Below are positions 1 to 6,330 of a stretch of 13,756 bases of DNA, piece after piece; positions within the stretch are counted from its first letter, which is position 1, and each line of letters starts with the position of its first letter. Source of the DNA: a bacterium (GTDB taxonomy: Bacteria > JAHJDO01); NCBI GenBank assembly GCA_023129655.1, contig JAGMBN010000021.1, forward strand, positions 1-13,756, given 5' to 3'. Below the pieces are notes generated by a model. The model ran no database searches, had not been told where the DNA came from, and saw nothing but the letters and a program-made list of their open reading frames with translations. The translations under genes were made by a program, and so were the position numbers.

Positions 1-2
1 CA

Positions 3-569
3 GGTGTTATAAATGCAGGAGATGGAACTCATGAGCATCCAACGCAGGCGCTTCTGGACATGTTTACAATAAGAGAGAAAAAAGACGGATTAGAAGGGCT
101 TAAGGTAGCGATTGTTGGAGATATCAGACACAGCCGTGTTGCAAGAAGCAATATCTGGGGCATGAGGAAAATGGGGATGGATGTGAGAATATGTGGGCCG
201 AAGACATTATTGCCTGTTGATATTGAGAAAACTGGGGTAAAAGCTTTCTGCAACATAGAACATGCCATAAAGCATGTAGATGTTATTATGGCGCTAAGGA
301 TTCAAAAAGAAAGACAGGGACAAAGTTATTTCCCGTCAATCAGGGAATATTCAAAGTTCTATGGGCTCACAAGCGAGAGGCTTAAGTATGCAAAAGAGGA
401 TGTTTTAATAATGCACCCGGGACCTATGAACAGGGGTGTGGAAATTATGCCTGAAGTGGCTGATGGTCCATATTCAGTTATTCTGGAGCAGGTGACTAAT
501 GGACTTGCGGTGCGTATGGCTGTTCTCTATCTTGTCATGGGCAGTAAAACCAAGGAGGTAAGCGCATGA
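3..569 (+). CDS. pyrB: Aspartate carbamoyltransferase catalytic chain, 3' part (5' end outside window)
   Basis: Catalyses carbamoyl phosphate + L-aspartate to N-carbamoyl-L-aspartate, the committed step of pyrimidine synthesis, in the cytoplasm. The reading frame is open from base 3, so the first internal ATG (60) is not the real start; about the first 120 residues of a ~310-residue protein are missing. Visible family signatures in order are the HPTQALLD segment at the domain junction, GDIRHSRVARSN, the RIQKER loop that binds aspartate, HPGPMNRGVEI, and the C-terminal Q-x3-G-x3-RMAVL helix. The stop overlaps the pyrC start as ATGA, so the two are probably translationally coupled. Whether a regulatory chain (pyrI) or pyrR exists cannot be judged here. 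Assignment is secure from the motifs. Confidence 0.97.
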   Translation, partial: GVINAGDGTHEHPTQALLDMFTIREKKDGLEGLKVAIVGDIRHSRVARSNIWGMRKMGMDVRICGPKTLLPVDIEKTGVKAFCNIEHAIKHVDVIMALRIQKERQGQSYFPSIREYSKFYGLTSERLKYAKEDVLIMHPGPMNRGVEIMPEVADGPYSVILEQVTNGLAVRMAVLYLVMGSKTKEVSA

Positions 570-1843
570 AACTACTCATTAAGAATGGAACTGTTATTGA
601 TCCGTCTCAGAATATAAATGAAAAAATGGATGTGTTAATAGAAAATGGCAAAATATGCAAGTTAGGTAAGAATATCAGTGAGAATGGCTGCGAGATATTC
701 AATGCCAAGGATATGATCGTTTCTCCTGGATTTATTGATATGCATGCTCATCTGAGAGAACCCGGCAGGGAAGATGCTGAAACAATAGCTACAGGAACCG
801 CATCTGCTGCAAATGGTGGGTTTACGTCAGTCTGCTGTATGCCCAATACAGAGCCTGCAATAGATAATCAATCTGTTGTGAGATTTGTTTTAGAAAAAGC
901 TAAAAAAGAGGGCAATGTCAATGTGTTTCCAATTGGCGCGATCACAAAGGCGCGCAAGGGAGCCGAACTTGCAGAGATTGGAGATATGAAGGATGTGGGA
1001 ATAGTTGCTGTTTCGGATGACGGTAATTGGGTAGAAAATTCCGCTCTCATGAGAAGAGCACTTGAATATAGTGAGATATTTAATATTTTGGTGATATCAC
1101 ATTGCGAAGATAAGACACTCTCAGAGAAAGGAATGATGAACGAGAGTTATACTTCAACTGTGCTGGGACTGGAAGGCATTCCCAGGAAAGCGGAGGAAAT
1201 CGCTGTTTTTAGAGATATAAGCTTAGCAAAGATGCTGAATACCGGAATACATATTGCTCATGTATCAAGCGGAGGAACAGTAGAATTGATAAAAGAAGCT
1301 AAAATTCACAATATAAAGGTCAGCTGTGAGGTAACACCTAACCATTTCACATTAACAGAACAAGCTGTTAATGGTTATGATACAAACACGAAGGTCAATC
1401 CACCATTGAGAAGCGAGGATGATATTCAAGCCATAAAAAACGGACTTGCTGACGGGACAATAGATGTTATAGCAACAGACCATGCTCCTCACACAATAAC
1501 AGAGAAGGAATATGAGTATGACAACGCTCCATTCGGAATTATTGGTTTCGAGACAGCTCTGGGAATCGCCATTACAGAACTTGTTCACAGCAAAGTTTTA
1601 TCTTTATCCCAACTTATTGAAAAACTCTCCTGCAATCCTGCGAAAATTCTTGGGTTTGAGACAAAGGGAACATTGAAGATCGGTTCAGATGCAGACATAA
1701 CAATAATAGATGAGAATAAAGAATGGATTGTGGATGTAAACAAGTTCCTTTCAAAAAGTAAAAATTGTCCATATCATAATAGAAAATTAAAGGGCAAAGT
1801 AATAGCTACTATTGTTAATGGAAAGATTGTTTACAAAGATTAA
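566..1843 (+). CDS. pyrC: Dihydroorotase, class I (bacterial PyrC of the B. subtilis type)
   Basis: Cyclises N-carbamoyl-aspartate to dihydroorotate, the third pyrimidine step; a cytoplasmic zinc amidohydrolase. The length of 425 residues is normal for the class I family. Metal-site and catalytic signatures are visible: H60 and H62 in DMHAHLREPG, D152 in SDDG, H179 in ISHCED, H232 in HIAHVSSGGT, and the catalytic D305 in IATDHAPHT. The substrate-binding CMPNTEPAIDN segment lies at residues 91-101. The C-terminus returns to the N-terminal beta-sandwich (LKIGSDADITIID), as expected for a complete protein. The ATG at 566 is preceded by a strong AAGGAGG (552-558) and overlaps the pyrB stop, fixing the start. 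It is followed by pyrK after 6 nt. Nothing looks damaged. Confidence 0.98.
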   Translation: MKLLIKNGTVIDPSQNINEKMDVLIENGKICKLGKNISENGCEIFNAKDMIVSPGFIDMHAHLREPGREDAETIATGTASAANGGFTSVCCMPNTEPAIDNQSVVRFVLEKAKKEGNVNVFPIGAITKARKGAELAEIGDMKDVGIVAVSDDGNWVENSALMRRALEYSEIFNILVISHCEDKTLSEKGMMNESYTSTVLGLEGIPRKAEEIAVFRDISLAKMLNTGIHIAHVSSGGTVELIKEAKIHNIKVSCEVTPNHFTLTEQAVNGYDTNTKVNPPLRSEDDIQAIKNGLADGTIDVIATDHAPHTITEKEYEYDNAPFGIIGFETALGIAITELVHSKVLSLSQLIEKLSCNPAKILGFETKGTLKIGSDADITIIDENKEWIVDVNKFLSKSKNCPYHNRKLKGKVIATIVNGKIVYKD

Positions 1844-1849
1844 CAGGAC

Positions 1850-2665
1850 ATGAAAAGCAAAATTTTTAATGTTAAAAAAGAAATAATAGAAAATAAGAAA
1901 ATCTCCTCTGATTGTTATAAAATGACATTTGCCTCAAAAGAAATAGCTGAGCAAGCAAGACCAGGGCAGTTTCTTCATATAAGATGTATAGAGAGTTACG
2001 ACCCATTATTGAGGAGACCTATTAGTATTCATAGTTTAAAGGGTAATGTTGTTGGAATTCTTTATAAAATAATTGGAAGAGGGACAGGATTATTATCTAA
2101 AAAAATCTCTGGAGATTATATAGATGTTATAGGTCCATTAGGCAATGGTTTTGGTTACCAATCAGTTGCCAATCGCCAATTGCCAATTCTTGTTGGGGGA
2201 GGTATAGGAATTGCGCCGTTATATTTTCTTGCTCAGAGACTTGTTGAGAAGTGCTCGGATGTAACTGTCCTTATTGGCGCTGATACTAAATGCAACATTC
2301 TTTGCATAGATGAATTTAAAAAATTGGATTGCAGAGTTAAAATATCTACAGATGACGGAAGCACCGGAATAAACGGAACAGTCGTTGACTTATTAAAAAA
2401 GGAATTTGTTCCTGTAAATTCAAAATTAAAAGTATTTGCCTGTGGGCCCGTTCCCATGCTGAAACAGGTTAATCAACAGGTTTCCAAGTATAATGTTTCC
2501 TCTCAGGTCTCATTAGAAAGGCAAATGGCGTGTGGTGTTGGAGCATGTATGGGATGCACGATAAAAGGGCAAAGGGCAAAGGGCAAAGGGCAAAACAATT
2601 ATAAGCGAGTTTGTAAAGATGGTCCTGTTTTTGATATAAAAGAGGTGGTTTGGGAGGAGATGTGA
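1850..2665 (+). CDS. pyrK: Dihydroorotate dehydrogenase B, electron-transfer subunit (FAD/[2Fe-2S])
   Basis: Passes electrons from the FMN of PyrD to NAD+ in the PyrD2-PyrK2 class 1B complex. The 271 residues show the ferredoxin-reductase layout: FAD-binding RRPISIH at 55-61, GRGTGLLS at 77-83, the nucleotide-binding LVGGGIGIAP at 114-123, the CGPVPML motif at 198-204, and four iron-sulfur ligands C228, C233, C236 and C255. The gap between the third and fourth cysteine is 18 residues, about four longer than the 14 I recall for Lactococcus PyrK; the extra length coincides with a heptamer DNA repeat (2564-2591). A second heptamer repeat encodes residues ~106-112, just before the GGGIG motif. 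Both lie in loops, and the frame is intact across both, so the gene is probably functional. Its last codons overlap the pyrD start as GTGA. Confidence 0.95.
   Translation: MKSKIFNVKKEIIENKKISSDCYKMTFASKEIAEQARPGQFLHIRCIESYDPLLRRPISIHSLKGNVVGILYKIIGRGTGLLSKKISGDYIDVIGPLGNGFGYQSVANRQLPILVGGGIGIAPLYFLAQRLVEKCSDVTVLIGADTKCNILCIDEFKKLDCRVKISTDDGSTGINGTVVDLLKKEFVPVNSKLKVFACGPVPMLKQVNQQVSKYNVSSQVSLERQMACGVGACMGCTIKGQRAKGKGQNNYKRVCKDGPVFDIKEVVWEEM
2167..2187 (+). repeat. Three-copy heptamer tandem repeat inside pyrK (unit YGCCAAT)
   Basis: Three consecutive 7-bp units read tgccaat, cgccaat and tgccaat. The 21 bp equal exactly seven codons, encoding roughly VANRQLP in the loop between the GPLGNGF strand and the LVGGGIG nucleotide-binding motif. 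Such heptamer arrays resemble the short tandemly repeated repetitive (STRR) sequences known from cyanobacteria; here the relation is only by analogy. Confidence 0.75.
2564..2591 (+). repeat. Four-copy perfect heptamer tandem repeat inside pyrK (unit AAAGGGC)
   Basis: Four identical units of aaagggc follow one another without mismatch (28 bp). They encode part of KGQRAKGKGQ between the third and fourth iron-sulfur cysteines of PyrK. Because 28 is not a multiple of three, each copy is read in a different frame, and gain or loss of one unit would break the gene; a change of three units would keep it. Perfect identity of the copies suggests recent expansion. Confidence 0.9.
2653..2657 (+). promoter_or_regulatory. 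Shine-Dalgarno site that sets the pyrD start
   Basis: A GGAGG-type site lies within the last pyrK codons, 4 nt before GTG 2662. A longer reading from TTG 2650 would place this site inside the coding region and add four residues (GGDV region) with no family counterpart, so GTG 2662 is preferred. Confidence 0.6.
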
Positions 2666-3618
2666 GTAAATTAAGTCTTGGCGTGGATATTGCCGGAATA
2701 AAAATGAGAAATCCAGTAATGACAGCTTCCGGGACATTTGGATATGGGCTGGAATATTCAAACCTGATAAATATAGAGGATTTTGGAGCAATTGTTACAA
2801 AGACTATAACACTGGAACCGAGAATTGGTAATCCTCAACCTAGAATTGTGGAGGTAACTGGTGGTATGCTGAATTCAATAGGACTTCAGAATCCAGGAGC
2901 TAAGGTTTTTATTGAAGAAAAACTGCCAAAGTTAAAAGAGTATGGGGTTCCGATCATAGCGAATATTTCAGGCAGCAAGAAGGCAGAGTTTGTCAAACTT
3001 GCTGATCTGTTGAGCAATATTGGATTATCAGGCCTGGAACTAAATATTTCCTGCCCAAATGTGGAACATGCAGGACTGTTTGCCCAAGACGCAGATACAA
3101 CTTATAAACTTGTTAGAAAGGTAAGAAAGGCTACAAATTTGCCATTGATTGTTAAACTTACTCCTAATGTTACAGATGTTACACTAATTGCCGGAGCAGC
3201 AGAAGACGCAGGCGCAGATGCAGTATCTTTAATCAATACTCTGATAGGCATGAGTATTGATATTCAGACAAAAAAGCCTAAGCTGGCAAATGTCATTGGC
3301 GGGCTGTCAGGACCTGCTGTTAAACCGATAGCGCTAAGAATGGTTTATGAAGTATCTAAAAAAGTACGTATCCCAGTAATTGGGATGGGTGGAATAATGA
3401 GTTCAGACGATGCCATTGAATTTTTGCTTGCTGGAGCAAGCGCAGTTGCTATTGGTACAGCAAACTTTGTTAATCCCAATACTTGTTGTGAGATTATAGA
3501 AGGTATTAAGACCTATATGGGAAATAACAAGTTTAATAAAATATCAGATATCGTCGGGCGAGTTAATGTAAAAAAGTTGGAGAAATTAATTTACGCAAGA
3601 TCAATTACTTACGTATGA
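2662..3618 (+). CDS. pyrD: Dihydroorotate dehydrogenase B (NAD+), catalytic subunit
   Basis: FMN-dependent oxidation of dihydroorotate to orotate, with electrons passed to PyrK. From GTG 2662 the protein has 318 residues, close to the usual ~305-315. Signatures are NPVMTASGTFGYG near the N-terminus, IGLQNPG, ANISGS, the LNISCPNV loop with the class 1 catalytic cysteine (C131), KLTPNVTDV, NTLIGMSID, GGLSGPAVKP, and the C-terminal FMN-phosphate motifs IGMGGIMSSDDA and AGASAVAIGTANF. A catalytic Cys rather than Ser, and the adjacent pyrK, mark class 1B, not the membrane quinone-linked class 2. The start overlaps the pyrK stop (GTGA), fitting stoichiometric co-translation. A TTG at 2650 is an in-frame alternative start. 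Confidence 0.96.
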   Translation: MSKLSLGVDIAGIKMRNPVMTASGTFGYGLEYSNLINIEDFGAIVTKTITLEPRIGNPQPRIVEVTGGMLNSIGLQNPGAKVFIEEKLPKLKEYGVPIIANISGSKKAEFVKLADLLSNIGLSGLELNISCPNVEHAGLFAQDADTTYKLVRKVRKATNLPLIVKLTPNVTDVTLIAGAAEDAGADAVSLINTLIGMSIDIQTKKPKLANVIGGLSGPAVKPIALRMVYEVSKKVRIPVIGMGGIMSSDDAIEFLLAGASAVAIGTANFVNPNTCCEIIEGIKTYMGNNKFNKISDIVGRVNVKKLEKLIYARSITYV

Positions 3619-3632
3619 TTCTAAAGGAGAAC

Positions 3633-3647
3633 TTAACAAAGTGTTAA
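3633..3647. promoter_or_regulatory. Small palindrome before panD (possible operator or weak hairpin)
   Basis: TTAACA-AAG-TGTTAA is a perfect 6-bp inverted repeat with a 3-nt centre in the 45-nt gap between pyrD and panD. It could be a repressor half-site pair or a weak hairpin. The AT-rich composition makes chance occurrence quite possible, and no regulator gene is nearby. Confidence 0.25.
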
Positions 3648-3667
3648 AAGAAAAGGAATTAATATGA
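3641..3667 (+). CDS. Possible 8-codon leader ORF before panD
   Basis: GTG at 3641 opens a frame encoding VLKEKELI (first residue fMet if translated) and stops at TGA 3665-3667, overlapping the panD ATG as ATGA. An AAAGGAG site (3623-3629) lies 11 nt upstream of the GTG, stronger than the AAGGAA before panD itself. The overlap matches the style of the other junctions in this operon and could couple panD translation to a ribosome that started at the better site. The peptide has no recognisable function and the frame could be accidental. Confidence 0.25.
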   Translation: MLKEKELI

Positions 3668-4020
3668 TATTAACAAATGTAATAAAGGCGAAAATTCATA
3701 AAGCAATAATTACAAAAAAGGTGCTTGATTATAATGGCAGCATTGGTATAGACAAAGCGCTTCTTAGAGCAAGTGGGATGATACCTGGTGAAAGAGTGCA
3801 GGTTCTGAATTTCCAAAACGGTGCCAGACTTGAAACATACATTATAGAAGAGGAAGAGAATTCAGGAATAATTGCGCTTTACGGTCCTGCAGCAAGGCGT
3901 GGGGAAATTGGCAATGAATTATGTATTATTTCCTACGTTCTAATCACTAAAGACGAGATCCCAAATTTCAAAAGCAAGGTTGTATTCGTAGATAAGAACA
4001 ACAAGATTGTTACAAATTAG
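3664..4020 (+). CDS. panD: Aspartate 1-decarboxylase proenzyme (pyruvoyl-dependent)
   Basis: Decarboxylates L-aspartate to beta-alanine for pantothenate and coenzyme A. At 118 residues it has the normal family length. Self-cleavage at G25-S26 (in LDYNGSIGID) would give the beta chain and the pyruvoyl-bearing alpha chain. Other conserved residues are K10, H12, Y23, and R55, T58, Y59 in NGARLETY. The position equivalent to E. coli Asn72 (usually N-G-A-A) is Tyr73 in LYGPAAR. No other pantothenate gene is near; the gene sits in a pyrimidine operon whose first enzyme, PyrB, uses the same substrate. The PanM/PanZ maturation factor of E. coli is not seen here. The start is the ATG with AAGGAA about 8 nt upstream. 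Confidence 0.96.
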   Translation: MILTNVIKAKIHKAIITKKVLDYNGSIGIDKALLRASGMIPGERVQVLNFQNGARLETYIIEEEENSGIIALYGPAARRGEIGNELCIISYVLITKDEIPNFKSKVVFVDKNNKIVTN

Positions 4021-6232
4021 TCCTCTTATATACATCACTCTTCTATTTATTGCAGGCATATTGCTTGAGACGTATCTACATATTCCTCTATTATATAAAG
4101 CAATATACATCTCTGTTCTTCTTTCGGGAGGAATAATCTGTCTTAGAAAGAAAAGGACTCCTCTGAAAGCATTCGGAGTCATGGGGATAATCCTTCTTTA
4201 TTGCTTAACGATCCCAATTGGTATGATGTATACTGAAATCTACTCTTCTTTCTATCAGCCAAACATCCAGGGTAGAGACGTTGCAGACATTCAAATTAAA
4301 GGCATAATAATAAAAGACCCTGTAATCCGAAGATTCTATACTAATATCGTTATATCTCCTGAGCAAATTGAAGGGCTGCAAACCCCTAATGGATTAATTC
4401 TTGTTAGAGTGAGCTCTTGCAATCTCGAGTTTAAATATGGCGATAAGGTTCTGGTGTTTGGAAAACTTTCTCAGCCCTACTGGTCAGGGAATATAGGAAC
4501 ATTTAATTATAGAAAGTATCTGGAACGGCATCATATATATGGAGTAATGAAGATAAAGGATGCAGAGAATATAAAAATTGTTGCCAGAAATGAGGGGAAT
4601 TTTATTATTGGCAAAGCGCTTGCTTTAAAGAACACGATAAAAATGATCAATAAACAAAGTTTACCGGATCCTCAGGCTGCAATGCTGAACGGGATTCTTC
4701 TTGGTATGCGAGAGGATATACCAAAACAGATTTTTGATATGTTCAGAAAGAGCGGCATAGTACATATTCTTGCAGTGTCAGGTCTTCATGTTGGCCTGAT
4801 TCTTCTTATGTTCTGGGGATTTCTAAAATTATGCAGAATTCCCAAAAAGTCTGCTGCGCTTATCCTGATATTATTGGTTACTTTGTATTGCATGGTTACA
4901 GGTATGCGAGATCCGATATTCCGCACAACCATAATGGCTTTAGCAGTATTGACGGCTATTATAATTGATAGGGAACAGAATCTTTATATCAGCATGTCAT
5001 TAGCATGTCTTGTGCTTCTGCTTATCAATCCATACAGCTTATTCAATGCCGGTTTTCAACTCTCTTTTATAGCTACATTGGGAATTATTTGCCTTGCTCC
5101 CATACTGATTGAGACAATGCCTCTTAAATTAAAGCTGCGTTTTTTATTTACTGCCTTTGCAGTGTCTCTATCAGCCCAGATAAGTGTTATGCCAATAGTC
5201 GCATATCACTTTAACTACCTATCCTTATGGAGCGTTTTTACTAATATTGTAATACTTCCAATTGTTGCCTGCATATTAGCGCTTGGATTCCTCGCATCTG
5301 TATTTGGAATGCTATGGATTAAACTTGCCTATATCTTTAGTATGCCAAATTGGATTCTGCTGACGATACTATTAAGACTAATAGAATTTTTCTCATCAAT
5401 AAACTTCATGTATTTTGAGGTGCCAAAGCCGTACATTGCAGATATCATCGGATATTACACATTAATCGCATTTGCCTTATATGCGCTTTATAACAGCATG
5501 AAAAACAGGAAGATATTATATATCCTTACACTTGTTTTATTAGTTCTATTTTTATCTCCAAGAATAAAGCGCAGTTTCATTGAGGTTGTTTTTCCACATT
5601 CTCCAGATGGAGACGTAGTACTTATAAAGCTTCCCTGCGGACGAACTCAAAATAAAATCATACTTATAACAAGTGACAGCAATAAATTTAATAATGTTGA
5701 AAAAGTAATTCAGCCGCTTCTATGGACAAAACATATCTCAAAAATAGACTATCTGTTCCTGAATAGAGTAAGTGATGATCATCTGGGCACCATTGTTGAT
5801 CTATCAAAGAACTTTGATATTAAACAAGTTCTGGATATTGCACAGTCCAAAAACTCGTTTACGTACAAGAACTTCCGCAGCTTCATTGAACATACCGGAC
5901 TTACGTACAGAAATATCAAACATGAAGAATCAGTTTTTGCCCCGATAGATATCGGGACGGGAATTAGTTGTAAAATCTGCAATAGCAATCTCAAGCTTTG
6001 CATTTCGCCAAACATAGAGCTTTTAATCACACCTGACTGCATGCATACAATAAATATTAACGGCAGAAAAATCATGGTTTACCAACACCCGTCTCAAAAG
6101 TCTTCAAAACACAAGCTTTCTATCATACAAAAGAACATCAAAGAGAGAGATATCTATTCCACAGATACACATGGAACAATCTCAATAAAAGTAAAAAATA
6201 ATAAGGTCAGGATACTATGTTCAAAAGAATGA
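4007..6232 (+). CDS. comEC: ComEC/Rec2-type DNA-uptake channel with degenerate C-terminal MBL-like domain
   Basis: Inner-membrane channel through which single-stranded DNA enters during natural transformation. The 741 residues match the family: two or three N-terminal membrane helices and a DUF4131-like OB region (roughly 1-200), then the multi-helix competence domain with SGIVHILAVSGLHVGL at 249-264 and GFQLSF at 349-354, then a C-terminal metallo-beta-lactamase-like domain from about 530. In that domain the opening GQGDA-type motif is reduced to DGDVVLIKLP and the metal motif HxHxDH is NRVSDDH (586-592), keeping only the final D-H. The HHGS and YGHP motifs are also not evident, although the end (STDTHGTISI) fits. 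Translation probably begins at TTG 4007, overlapping panD by 14 nt; there is no ATG nearby, so the start is uncertain. Confidence 0.92.
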   Translation: MLQISPLIYITLLFIAGILLETYLHIPLLYKAIYISVLLSGGIICLRKKRTPLKAFGVMGIILLYCLTIPIGMMYTEIYSSFYQPNIQGRDVADIQIKGIIIKDPVIRRFYTNIVISPEQIEGLQTPNGLILVRVSSCNLEFKYGDKVLVFGKLSQPYWSGNIGTFNYRKYLERHHIYGVMKIKDAENIKIVARNEGNFIIGKALALKNTIKMINKQSLPDPQAAMLNGILLGMREDIPKQIFDMFRKSGIVHILAVSGLHVGLILLMFWGFLKLCRIPKKSAALILILLVTLYCMVTGMRDPIFRTTIMALAVLTAIIIDREQNLYISMSLACLVLLLINPYSLFNAGFQLSFIATLGIICLAPILIETMPLKLKLRFLFTAFAVSLSAQISVMPIVAYHFNYLSLWSVFTNIVILPIVACILALGFLASVFGMLWIKLAYIFSMPNWILLTILLRLIEFFSSINFMYFEVPKPYIADIIGYYTLIAFALYALYNSMKNRKILYILTLVLLVLFLSPRIKRSFIEVVFPHSPDGDVVLIKLPCGRTQNKIILITSDSNKFNNVEKVIQPLLWTKHISKIDYLFLNRVSDDHLGTIVDLSKNFDIKQVLDIAQSKNSFTYKNFRSFIEHTGLTYRNIKHEESVFAPIDIGTGISCKICNSNLKLCISPNIELLITPDCMHTININGRKIMVYQHPSQKSSKHKLSIIQKNIKERDIYSTDTHGTISIKVKNNKVRILCSKE

Positions 6233-6235
6233 ACT

Positions 6236-6316
6236 TAACTCACCCTGACCCTCTCTTGGAAAGAGAGGGAAGATACTCGCCCTTCTCTTTGAAGAGAAGG
6301 GGCAGGGGATGAGTTA
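6236..6316. repeat. 81-bp palindromic REP/MITE-like element
   Basis: The ends TAACTCA (6236-6242) and TGAGTTA (6310-6316) are exact inverted repeats and extend imperfectly inward (CCCTGACCC against CCCCTGCCCC). Inside are two perfect hairpins: CCCTCTCTT/AAGAGAGGG (6249-6257 with 6261-6269) and CCCTTCTCTT/AAGAGAAGGG (6280-6289 with 6292-6301). An outer stem enclosing two stem-loops is typical of REP/BIME or small MITE-like elements. It starts 3 nt after the comEC stop and ends 14 nt before the PLD gene. No T-tract follows either hairpin, so it is not a classical terminator, but it could stabilise the 3' end of the comEC message. No clear target-site duplication is seen. Confidence 0.85.
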
Positions 6317-6330
6317 GAGGGAAAAAGAAA

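Noticed and set aside
2564..2591. Heptamer array as a CRISPR remnant
   Set aside because: Units are 7 bp, contiguous, with no spacers, and lie in an intact coding frame.
2650..2661. TTG 2650 as pyrD start
   Set aside because: It would put the GGAGG site inside the gene and add four residues unlike family N-termini; GTG 2662 gives the usual start and a GTGA overlap.
6249..6301. The two hairpins after comEC as a Rho-independent terminator
   Set aside because: Neither is followed by a run of Ts; the paired outer arms fit a REP/MITE-like element better.
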